A stretch of 64,000 nt of DNA, taken from the NCBI RefSeq assembly GCF_000969445.1, contig NZ_JZEY01000054.1, positions 310,001 to 374,000 of the forward strand, written 5' to 3'. The position numbers and the translations under genes are program-made. Each line of letters starts with the position of its first letter. The stretch's first letter is position 1. Shown piece after piece: positions 1 to 6,733 of this stretch. This DNA is from Devosia chinhatensis. Its GTDB lineage: Bacteria; Pseudomonadota; Alphaproteobacteria; Rhizobiales; Devosiaceae. The notes below the pieces were generated by a model. It worked only from the letters and a program-made list of their open reading frames with translations, was not told where the DNA came from and searched no databases.

Positions 1-499
1 GAATGTCGCGGCCAGCTCGAGCCCAATCCTTCCACCAGCGGTAGACAGTGCTCCAGGAATGCGATCCGGTGTCGGAATGAGCTGCCGCAACGGAGTCGCA
101 AACGGGCTGCAATCTTGCCTGTGAGCGGCTGAATTCCGGACCAAGATCATCGATGGCCTTGCAGTAGCGAAGGCGCCGCAGCATCTCGCGTCGTTCGGAA
201 GCGTTGAACGCCCTCAGCGACCTGCGCAGCGACTGCTGGATGCCGATAGGAAGACCGAACTCGTCACGGGAGACGAAGAACAGTTTTTCGGCCTGCCACC
301 AGGCCTTGATGTCGGCGCTGGAGATCTTGTGCAGGGCGTCCGGCGCGTCCGGGTCCGAGAAGATGAAGCCGACTGGCTTGCGAGAGCCGCCTTCGCAAAT
401 GAGGCGTTTGCCGTGCAGCTCGATCGCGTCGCCGGTGCGGAGGTAGACGTCGTTGTCATCCTCCTCACGCTGCGAAGGCTGGTTGCCCATGTAATTCAT
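1..499 (-). CDS. TnsB/Mu-type DDE transposase, N-terminal part (cut by window edge)
   Basis: Open reading frame that starts with ATG at 499 and runs off the left edge, so only about 166 N-terminal residues are visible. The start overlaps the stop of the TnsA-like gene (ATGA), the arrangement of tnsA-tnsB in Tn7-like elements. The visible part contains an arginine-rich helical stretch (FNASERREMLRRLRY, about residues 98-112) and a helix-turn-helix ending in STVYRWWKDW (about residues 149-158), as in the DNA-binding N-terminus of TnsB/TniA/Mu transposases. The DDE catalytic core would lie outside the window. Family assignment rests on these motifs plus the neighbour; it could also be called TniA-like. 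Confidence 0.7.
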   Translation of the reverse strand, partial: MNYMGNQPSQREEDDNDVYLRTGDAIELHGKRLICEGGSRKPVGFIFSDPDAPDALHKISSADIKAWWQAEKLFFVSRDEFGLPIGIQQSLRRSLRAFNASERREMLRRLRYCKAIDDLGPEFSRSQARLQPVCDSVAAAHSDTGSHSWSTVYRWWKDWARAGRDI

Positions 500-1197
500 C
501 GGACGTTCCGCCAGAGAATGGTGTCTCCATCGAACAATCGTCCGAGGGAGAACTGCAGCTCGCCTGTCGCCACCATGTTCAGGACGGTGGCGTAGGCGCG
601 AGGATAGGTAAGCACTGCAGTGCCGACAATTTCGTTAAGGGTGAACTGCTTGGTGCCGTCTGCGATCTGGGCGACAAGACTTCGTTCTTCTTCGGTTACC
701 AAACCCTCTCCGGCTTGATGAACGATGAGCTTGGCGTTGGTCAGCCGAGGTTCGATGTTGATCGTCCTCTCGGTGAAGATCAGCAGGTGACGCCCGGCTT
801 CTCGTGCCTCGTTTTTCAAGCGTCGCAAACGATGATGGGAGGCAGCCTTCTGCAGGCTCGTAAGCACCTCGATGTCCACGATGCGATGCGCCTCAGATCT
901 ATGTCCACGCAAGGCAAGGGCGTATCTCGGCTGGTAATTCCTCCGCGCGAAGCCATCGAACCAAGGAAGAGGTTCGGCCTCCTTCGAGACGTAGGCAACC
1001 GATGGATGGACTTCCGCCAAGCAGAGGAAGTGGAAGGAATCGAGACCCTCATAGGCTACGTTTTGGCGAAGCTTCGAGGAGTAGAACCAACCTTGATGGG
1101 ATGCGCGACTGCCCCGGCCGCCAAAAGGCTGATGTCGGCCATTGTCGCTGGGGGTGTTCGCGCGCACAACGCGCGGCTTTGAAACGGCTGTAGGCAT
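496..1197 (-). CDS. TnsA-like endonuclease-fold protein, probably lacking catalytic residues
   Basis: Protein of 233 aa starting at an ATG preceded by GGAG; an upstream in-frame ATG at 1260 has no ribosome site. The layout matches TnsA, the subunit that cuts the 5' ends in Tn7 transposition: an acidic helix (YEGLDSF, E50), a conserved P-V stretch, a strand YQPRYAL (89-95), IVDIEVL (106-112), then FTERTINIEP (141-150) and a C-terminal winged-helix-like region. In Tn7 TnsA the two strands read TDF and QVK; here the Asp position is Arg91 and the Lys position is Leu112. So the fold is TnsA-like but the active site looks broken. It is coupled to the transposase downstream. Alternative: a divergent family with shifted catalytic residues. 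Confidence 0.65.
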   Translation of the reverse strand: MPTAVSKPRVVRANTPSDNGRHQPFGGRGSRASHQGWFYSSKLRQNVAYEGLDSFHFLCLAEVHPSVAYVSKEAEPLPWFDGFARRNYQPRYALALRGHRSEAHRIVDIEVLTSLQKAASHHRLRRLKNEAREAGRHLLIFTERTINIEPRLTNAKLIVHQAGEGLVTEEERSLVAQIADGTKQFTLNEIVGTAVLTYPRAYATVLNMVATGELQFSLGRLFDGDTILWRNVR

Positions 1198-1636
1198 GAG
1201 CGAGCTCCATCGGGTTGGATGGCGGCCCTGTTGCTGAATAGGACGAGAGCCGCAGATCACTGGGTGCGGCTGGCCATAGGAATGGCGTCCGCGAGCGAGA
1301 GCGTTCTGCGGGTATGGAGGCGTGGAAGGTCTGTGCCTGACGGTCGGAGTTCATTGTTTTCACCTTGATGGTTGTGCGGGGCAGGCCAGCAGCCTGCGAC
1401 GCAAGGACGTAGCGGCCCAGCGGTCGGGTGACCGTGGGCTGATTGAAGGGTGCGGCTGGGAAGGGTGAGGGCGGCGCTACGCCCGGGCGAGATCCTGCCC
1501 CGAAGCGTGCACTGCTGCACCGCGGTCCTGCCGCGCGCCAAGGGGCGATATGAGGAGAATCTGGCTCATGCGGTCTCCATAGAGCAGAAGCGATCGCCGT
1601 CCATGAACGGCGATGCTCCGGTTTGATTCAAATTGC
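1198..1636. other. Non-coding gap between the 75-aa gene and the tnsA-like gene
   Basis: About 440 bases without a convincing gene. The short frames here have the low-complexity Arg/Pro/Ser composition of antisense or random high-GC frames. A hairpin ATCGCCGT-N6-ACGGCGAT (1593-1614) sits just after the 75-aa gene on the minus strand, but has no T-run, so it is at best a weak terminator. The tnsA-like promoter and, if the element follows the Tn7 plan, a transposon end would be expected here; I could not identify repeated TnsB-binding sites by eye. Confidence 0.4.
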
Positions 1637-1864
1637 CTACAGCCGCGGCAGGTTGAAGTTCTGTCGGTTGCCGCCATCCGGGAACGGGATCACGCCTTCA
1701 TCGAATGCAGGACGTTCGAGGCGGACCTGGCGCTCGGCATCGAGCTGGACCGAGCGGGCGATCGAGACGAGCGCGCGGTTGGCCGCATGCTCGAAGCTCT
1801 CCTCGCCTAGCTCGTCGTGAACGCGCACGAGGCGCGTCAGCACGCGGATCAGAAGATCATCCAT
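1637..1864 (-). CDS. 75-aa protein coupled to the FtsH-like protease
   Basis: Starts MDDLLIRVLT at 1864 and overlaps the protease stop (1857) by eight bases, so it is almost certainly translated by coupling. The first 45 residues are predicted helical and rich in charged residues (RLVRVHDELGEESFEHAANRAL), followed by ARSVQLDAERQVRLERPAFD and a Gly/Asn-rich tail. I do not recognise the family. Being encoded in the same operon suggests an adaptor, inhibitor or substrate of the protease, but this is inference from position only. The longer frame starting at 2254 in the same phase runs antisense-like through the protease gene and is not credible. Confidence 0.55.
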   Translation of the reverse strand: MDDLLIRVLTRLVRVHDELGEESFEHAANRALVSIARSVQLDAERQVRLERPAFDEGVIPFPDGGNRQNFNLPRL

Positions 1865-3830
1865 TCTGCGCGCCCTCCGAAGCGGCCGGCCATTCTCGTG
1901 GCGCCTTGATACTGGTAATTGCAGCCAGGAACTGCGCTCCATTGAGCTGGCGGTGCGCCATGAGTTCTTCGGCCACGGCCACGATCCTGTCGGCATGCTG
2001 GCGGACCAAATGCATCGTCCGTGCATAGAGCTGACGCAGTTCTGCCTCCACGGCCGCTGCCAAGCGCGGGTTGATGGCCAGCACGTGTGGCAGTTCCGAG
2101 GTTCCGCCTTGATAGAGGAAGCGCTCTCCAAGGCCACCACTGACGTGGAGCATGCCGACGTAGCGCGTGGCCACGGCCAGGTCGCTGTCATCGCTGCCAC
2201 CTGCGCCCATGCTGGGATCGCCGAGAATGACCTCCTCGGCAGCACGACCGGCAAGGGTTCTCAGGACAATCTTCTCAATGTCCTGGCGACGCGGCGAGTA
2301 GTTGCTGAACTCCGTCATGACGTAGCCGCCGGTGTTGCCACGCTGCACGATGCTAATCGCTGCTACCTCGCCAAGTCCAAGCACATGAGAGAGCACAGCA
2401 TGGCCGGCTTCGTGAGTAGCAATTCTTTCAACGAGCCCGGCATCGCGTTCCTCCGGCGGCGCAATGGCATTGACCAAGTCGCGCATCTGCATGGGACGCT
2501 TCTGCTGCCGCGCGGAACGGCGTGCGTTCTTGACGTAGTCAACGACCATGGCGCCGCTTGAGCCAAGAGCGAGACGAGCCGCCCCCGTCAGGTCCTGTCC
2601 AGCGAGGTCCTGGCGCAAGTGCTGACGAAGAATGCCAGCGAGATCAGCTTCGTTGGGAGGATCGATGTTGACAATCGTACCGAAGCGGCCGGGACGTACT
2701 AAAGCAGGATCAAGTCGAGCACTGTGGTTGGTAGCTCCCACCAGGATGATGCCTTCGGTCTGACCGGCCACGGCGCCATCGAGGAGGGTCAGGATCCGCG
2801 CAATCAGCACGTTCCAGTAATCCGCGTTGCGAGAATCGAGGTTTTGACGCGAGGGCAGGGCGTCGATCTCGTCAAGGAACAGGATGCAAGGTGCCTGGGC
2901 ACGCGCTTCCGCAAAGATAGTGTCCACGCGCTTGACGATAGCGTCGAGATAACCGCTGGCCTCGGCAAACCATCCGCCGACCGAAGTGGCGATCAACGGC
3001 ACACCAGCGGACTTCGCCAGGGAGCGCATCATCGATGTCTTGCCGAGCCCAGGAGCACTGGTCAAAACGACGGCGGCGGAAAGGGACGACCATGGAATTT
3101 CACCACGGCGCCATTGGCCGAGGTCGTTGACTAGATTCTTAGCCCACTCCATGGCCTTGCCATAGCCGTGGAGCTCTTCCAGGCTTGGAACGTCCGATGC
3201 GACCGAACCGAGCTTGGCTTCCATGGCACCCTTCAAGCGATGAACGCATTCGGCGGCGGTGGAGCCGCGACGCATGCAGGACGTGATCTCGTCGAAGGTC
3301 AGGCCAGCACCCAGTCGCGCCGGCACGTCGATCGGCAGCTTTCCCGTGACCAACTTGATGACTTTCGCCAGGAGTTCCGGCGAAGGCGGCGGCAACATCA
3401 CCGTGCGATCGGCAGTCGTGAGCAGGGCAGGCGAGAGGTAGCTCGCCTGCTGAGTAACCGCGAAGATACGCCCGCCTTCGACGAGCAGGCGCATCAACTT
3501 GTTTCCGTCATTGTCGCCCGTTTTGAAGCGTGCCGCTTCGGTGGGAGCGACGCCATCGTCCCAATCGGCAAGGTTTTTCACCGCCGCATAAATCGGTTTG
3601 ACGTAATCCGCGCCGGGCACCTGCACGACAAGGGAATAAGCGTCGTGATCGCTGATCTCGTTGCGCTCCGATTTGCTGAGCGCGCTCTCCAGCATCAATT
3701 TCGGAAGTGCAATGTGCGCGTCGATGAGGTGTTCCTTGCCAATCGGCTTGCGCTTCGGAGGCTTGATCCTGCCCTTGTCCTCGATGATGACGGCGTCCCA
3801 AGCGGCGTCATAAGTGCTGTCGTTGTCCAT
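1857..3830 (-). CDS. Soluble FtsH-like AAA+ zinc metalloprotease
   Basis: 657 aa with the two halves of FtsH in order. AAA+ ATPase: Walker A APGLGKT (259-265), Walker B CILFLDEID (315-323), sensor GATN (365-368) and second-region-of-homology arginines RPGRFG (379-384). Peptidase: HEAGH zinc motif (473-477) and a downstream acidic GGSDDSDLAVAT segment where FtsH has its third metal ligand. Unlike FtsH there is no N-terminal transmembrane pair; the first 240 residues are a hydrophilic domain of unknown type, so the enzyme is expected in the cytosol. GGAG precedes the ATG by eight bases. A LexA-like box and good promoter lie upstream at 4073-4105. A mobile-element setting suggests defence or element regulation; its substrate is unknown. 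Confidence 0.85.
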   Translation of the reverse strand: MDNDSTYDAAWDAVIIEDKGRIKPPKRKPIGKEHLIDAHIALPKLMLESALSKSERNEISDHDAYSLVVQVPGADYVKPIYAAVKNLADWDDGVAPTEAARFKTGDNDGNKLMRLLVEGGRIFAVTQQASYLSPALLTTADRTVMLPPPSPELLAKVIKLVTGKLPIDVPARLGAGLTFDEITSCMRRGSTAAECVHRLKGAMEAKLGSVASDVPSLEELHGYGKAMEWAKNLVNDLGQWRRGEIPWSSLSAAVVLTSAPGLGKTSMMRSLAKSAGVPLIATSVGGWFAEASGYLDAIVKRVDTIFAEARAQAPCILFLDEIDALPSRQNLDSRNADYWNVLIARILTLLDGAVAGQTEGIILVGATNHSARLDPALVRPGRFGTIVNIDPPNEADLAGILRQHLRQDLAGQDLTGAARLALGSSGAMVVDYVKNARRSARQQKRPMQMRDLVNAIAPPEERDAGLVERIATHEAGHAVLSHVLGLGEVAAISIVQRGNTGGYVMTEFSNYSPRRQDIEKIVLRTLAGRAAEEVILGDPSMGAGGSDDSDLAVATRYVGMLHVSGGLGERFLYQGGTSELPHVLAINPRLAAAVEAELRQLYARTMHLVRQHADRIVAVAEELMAHRQLNGAQFLAAITSIKAPREWPAASEGAQNG

Positions 3831-3929
3831 TGATGGTCTCCGCTGCCGGCAGACGAGCGCGTTCGAGCACTCGGTGGTTGCTGGCCTTCAAGCCCTTGGG
3901 GCTGCTGTCTCAGGTTTGGATGAAGGCGC

Positions 3930-4049
3930 TTAGGAGCGCCGTATGTCCTGGCCACATATCGATGCGGAAACGGCGAACGCGCGAGGGAGCCGGCCAGCGG
4001 CAATGCTGCGGCAGGGGCTCAAATCGGCGATGTGCGCAGAGAGCGACAT
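3930..4049 (-). CDS. Possible 39-aa leader peptide
   Basis: Short frame starting MSLSAHIADLSPCR with an excellent ribosome site (GAGGAAG, six bases before ATG), placed between the predicted promoter at 4077-4105 and the FtsH-like gene. It ends about 100 bases before that gene. Sequence gives no function. It may be a leader peptide or a small protein of the same operon; it may also be chance. Confidence 0.3.
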   Translation of the reverse strand: MSLSAHIADLSPCRSIAAGRLPRAFAVSASICGQDIRRS

Positions 4050-4072
4050 GGCGACTTCCTCGGTTCAGGTGT

Positions 4073-4105
4073 GAACGAATAGTGAACCCTTTGACAGTCT
4101 GTCAA
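4073..4105 (-). promoter_or_regulatory. Promoter of the FtsH-like operon with overlapping LexA-like box
   Basis: On the minus strand TTGACA (4105-4100), 17-base spacer, CTATTC (4082-4077). The -35 lies inside a perfect 15-base palindrome TTGACAG-T-CTGTCAA (4091-4105). GAAC-GAATAGT-GAAC (4073-4087) fits the alphaproteobacterial LexA consensus GAAC-N7-GAAC and covers the -10. The eight fixed bases would occur by chance about twice in 64 kb over both strands, so the position in a promoter is the main support. Confidence 0.5.
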
Positions 4106-4145
4106 GCGAGATCACAGATCACTCCAAACGTGGTAAACGCCAAAA

Positions 4146-4210
4146 TATGATACTGTCAACATCATTCTTTCGTTGCGGATGCCGATGAGATTATGATACC
4201 TCCAACATCA
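4146..4210 (+). repeat. Paired direct repeat TATGATAC-N3-CAACATCA
   Basis: Two copies at 4146-4164 and 4192-4210, start-to-start distance 46 bases, differing only in the three central bases. They lie immediately before the 321-aa gene, and the TATGAT of the second copy could serve as a -10. This looks like a pair of operator sites, perhaps for the product of the adjacent gene or the RHH-like protein at 5702. Confidence 0.5.
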
Positions 4211-4227
4211 CAAATAGAGGCAGTAGA

Positions 4228-5193
4228 ATGCAGATATCGAGTTGGGACGAGATTGAGCGCGACCTGAAGCTGGGCGTCTTCCTGATCACGGTGGCGGCAC
4301 AGTCCCTGATCGGAGACCGCAGCAAGCCAGCCAAGGCATTCGGCAAGGCGGCACTTGGAGCCGGCCTGAGGGAGGACGAGCCGGCGATGGCCCAGGCCGA
4401 CGAGATCGAGGACGTGCTCGACTTCGACGTCACCACCACGCACTTCCACCAGGTTGCTCGCCTCTGCTTCGACTTCGTCAACGATCGCACTCCGCTTGAT
4501 CAGCTCGACGTCGGCGATCTGCAGAGCGACACGCTCAACTGGATGACCTACTTCCTGTCAGCCATCCCGCACGACGAGTATGCCACCCAGCTGGGTGTAC
4601 ATTCCAGCCGCTTCATTGAGCATGCCGACAAGGGAGGGGAGTTCCCGCTGCCCGGCCTTCACTTGGCGGCATCGGCCAAGGCTAATCTCGTCGAGTTCCT
4701 GCAGTCCTTCCCAGGCGAGCTCGAGCACGGCATCGGCTTCGCGCCTTACGAGATTGCGGCCATGGCCGGCATGAACATCGCATCGGTTCGCAACTTCATC
4801 GGCCCCGCAGGCAACAAGCCCATCCGCTCAATGCCGAGTAAGGATAGCACCGGTGTCTATGGGCAGCCGCTCGACACCCTTCAGTGGCTCGCCGGACGCC
4901 GCAACTTTAACCCGGGCCCGCTCAGCAGTGATTGGCTGCACCAGGTCGCCGATCGCGTTGAGACCCCCGAGCAGACCGGCGCGATGATCGGCATCTATGC
5001 CTGGACCAACCGCATCACCACCGAGATGCTGGCGGATCGATCCAGCCTGCCGGTTGAACTGATCGCCGGCTGGACGCGTGGCGAACTCACCACCACCGAA
5101 GACGCCGCCGCCATTGCCGAGGCCGCCGGCGTCGACCCCGAATTCTACACCGACCTCGTGGCCCGTTGCGGCGGCGTCACTGCCCGCATCTGA
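4228..5193 (+). CDS. Uncharacterised 321-aa protein with possible C-terminal helix-turn-helix segments
   Basis: ATG preceded by GAGG seven bases upstream. I do not recognise the family. It is acidic and mostly helical with no signal peptide or membrane segment. Two segments look like DNA-binding helix-turn-helix units: APYEIAAMAGMNIASVRNFI near residues 171-190, and EMLADRSSLPVELIAGWTRG near 271-290, the latter resembling an XRE/MerR-like second helix. It is divergent from the FtsH-like operon across a 400-base regulatory region carrying paired repeats, which would suit a regulator. It forms an operon with the 116-aa gene 16 bases downstream. A DNA-binding role is inference. Confidence 0.6.
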   Translation: MQISSWDEIERDLKLGVFLITVAAQSLIGDRSKPAKAFGKAALGAGLREDEPAMAQADEIEDVLDFDVTTTHFHQVARLCFDFVNDRTPLDQLDVGDLQSDTLNWMTYFLSAIPHDEYATQLGVHSSRFIEHADKGGEFPLPGLHLAASAKANLVEFLQSFPGELEHGIGFAPYEIAAMAGMNIASVRNFIGPAGNKPIRSMPSKDSTGVYGQPLDTLQWLAGRRNFNPGPLSSDWLHQVADRVETPEQTGAMIGIYAWTNRITTEMLADRSSLPVELIAGWTRGELTTTEDAAAIAEAAGVDPEFYTDLVARCGGVTARI

Positions 5194-5209
5194 CCCTGAG
5201 GACCGACCC

Positions 5210-5560
5210 ATGCCGAACATCATCGAATCGCTCAACGCCAGCATGCTGCGGGATCCGCGCTGGACGCCGCACCAGGACCGCCGCGCCGGCGGCACCAAGT
5301 ACATCTCCACCTTCGTGAACGGACGGGGTGACGTCATCGCGCTCGACCTTGGCTCAGGCGGCAAGTCCGCCATCTGGGCGCTGGCACGGTTGTCGCCTGG
5401 AACGCTGGCGCCCGCCGTGGATCGTGAGCTCTATCCTTCGGAACGCCCCCGCAATCACCACCTCAACGTGCCCGAGCTCAAGGGCAAGCCGCTGATGCGC
5501 TTCTACCCGCGCAACCGAAGCGAGGCGCAGCAACTCGTCGACTACTTCGCCGGCGCATGA
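5210..5560 (+). CDS. Uncharacterised 116-aa protein
   Basis: Starts MPNIIESLNASMLRDPRWTP at an ATG preceded by GAGGA; the longer frame from 5078 overlaps the previous gene and is not used. The protein has a basic, Trp/Arg-containing start and a C-terminal KPLMRFYPRNRSEAQQLVDYF segment. No known domain recognised. It follows the 321-aa gene by 16 bases and is followed by a terminator, so the two make a small operon. Confidence 0.6.
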   Translation: MPNIIESLNASMLRDPRWTPHQDRRAGGTKYISTFVNGRGDVIALDLGSGGKSAIWALARLSPGTLAPAVDRELYPSERPRNHHLNVPELKGKPLMRFYPRNRSEAQQLVDYFAGA

Positions 5561-5644
5561 CCTCTTCCCGGGTCGGGGTGAAGGCTGGCGGCGGGGAAGA
5601 CCGCATCTTTCTGTGTTGTTGCACGGCCCATCAGGGCCAACTTG

Positions 5645-5672
5645 CCCGGCCATTTCGGTGGCCGGGTCTTTC
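5645..5672 (+). terminator. Rho-independent terminator after the 321-aa/116-aa operon
   Basis: Perfect 8-base stem CCCGGCCA-TTTCGG-TGGCCGGG followed by TCTTTC. Ends the rightward two-gene operon and may also serve the leftward small gene at 5702. Confidence 0.6.
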
Positions 5673-5701
5673 GCTTACTCGGATAAGCACAGCTCCGATT
5701 G

Positions 5702-5941
5702 CTATTGGTCAGATCGAAAACCAGTAGCGCTACGGTTCTTGGCGATCCTAGCCGATCGCTTTGCAATCTCGGCTTCAATAGCAGTTCTAACAAAATCTAG
5801 GCGATACTCGCCCTCTGACAGCACGGCATCAATTCGTGCAGTGGTGCCATCGGCAAGCGGCAGCTGTATTCGTTCGGTGAAGAGTTTCGGTCGACCCATG
5901 CGACCAAATGGGCGGCTTACGACTGAGTCGTCAACGACCAT
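5702..5941 (-). CDS. Small ribbon-helix-helix-like protein
   Basis: Up to 79 aa; an internal start at 5899 (MGRPKLFTERIQLPL, 65 aa) is equally possible because neither start has a clear ribosome site. The pattern of a basic N-terminal beta strand (KLFTERIQLPLADGT), a turn, then two helices with EGEYRLDFVRTAIEAEIAKR is typical of RHH DNA-binding proteins such as antitoxins and plasmid repressors. No partner toxin is adjacent. It could regulate the divergent gene at 6185 or the repeats at 4146-4210. Confidence 0.5.
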   Translation of the reverse strand: MVVDDSVVSRPFGRMGRPKLFTERIQLPLADGTTARIDAVLSEGEYRLDFVRTAIEAEIAKRSARIAKNRSATGFRSDQ

Positions 5942-6184
5942 GCGTTTGAGAACGGCTCAGCAACTGCCAAAGCTCAAAACTTTGGGATGCACGACAATAA
6001 GAGCCGGTAGTTTGACTAGACTACTGACGAGACATTCGCTCGCGGACGCAGATGATCGGCGCGCATCAGTTCCACGATATGACCCTACCAGAACGAAGAT
6101 CGACGATCTTTGACAGTGGTGCAAATTCAATCCATCGGTATCATATACATGTAAATCCATTAACCGCGATATCGGAGCAACGTA

Positions 6185-6544
6185 GTGACAGAGGATGAGC
6201 GCCAAGATGCCGACGTTTTGCGATGGCGCTTTTCTCGCCATCTAAATGATCTCAAACGTCAGCTGAGTGATGCAGACGGTGCGAATGCCAGGAGCGCGGT
6301 CATCATAAAGTGCCTACCTGTGACATCGGCCTATTTTCAATCAGAAATTCCTTGGCAAGAGGCTTGTCTCGACGAAATTTGGAAAGCTTGGGTAGCAAGC
6401 ACATTTGATGCAAATGTCGGTGATGCCCGCACTCGTGTCGTTCAGTGGTGTACTGCAGGTGTCATTGGCTCCCTGATTTCTGAGACGTCACCCATAAGCG
6501 CTGACCAAGTTTCGACGCTCCTATCCTTGATGCTGGATCCATGA
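6185..6544 (+). CDS. Uncharacterised 119-aa protein upstream of the DISARM-like operon
   Basis: GTG start with GGAG nine bases upstream. Composition is balanced, the protein is helical with several Trp and Cys residues, and there is no membrane segment. No family recognised. It lies about 190 bases before the DISARM-like operon on the same strand, but a separate promoter lies between, so it may be an independent gene. Confidence 0.5.
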   Translation: MTEDERQDADVLRWRFSRHLNDLKRQLSDADGANARSAVIIKCLPVTSAYFQSEIPWQEACLDEIWKAWVASTFDANVGDARTRVVQWCTAGVIGSLISETSPISADQVSTLLSLMLDP

Positions 6545-6579
6545 TCCACTGAGCGCAAATCCTTGTCCAAAGGAAAGAC

Positions 6580-6608
6580 TTGTTAAACCTTTTCATATAC
6601 ACGATACT
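6580..6608 (+). promoter_or_regulatory. Likely promoter of the DISARM-like operon
   Basis: TTGTTA (6580-6585), 17-base spacer, GATACT (6603-6608), within a stretch that is clearly more A+T rich than its surroundings. It is about 125 bases before the first gene of the operon. Confidence 0.35.
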
Positions 6609-6733
6609 TCACCGAAGGTAGGGTGGCTAGCTCGGGCGAAGCAGTGGCACCCTCAAATGACCTTCAAAAATCGTAATCCAGGCTCGATTTTCTTTGCCGG
6701 AGAACCAATAATGCCGTTCGGGGGGCAGTATAT

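Noticed and set aside
1257..1541. 94-aa minus-strand frame in the gap before tnsA-like
   Set aside because: Arg/Pro/Ser-rich random-looking composition and no ribosome site.
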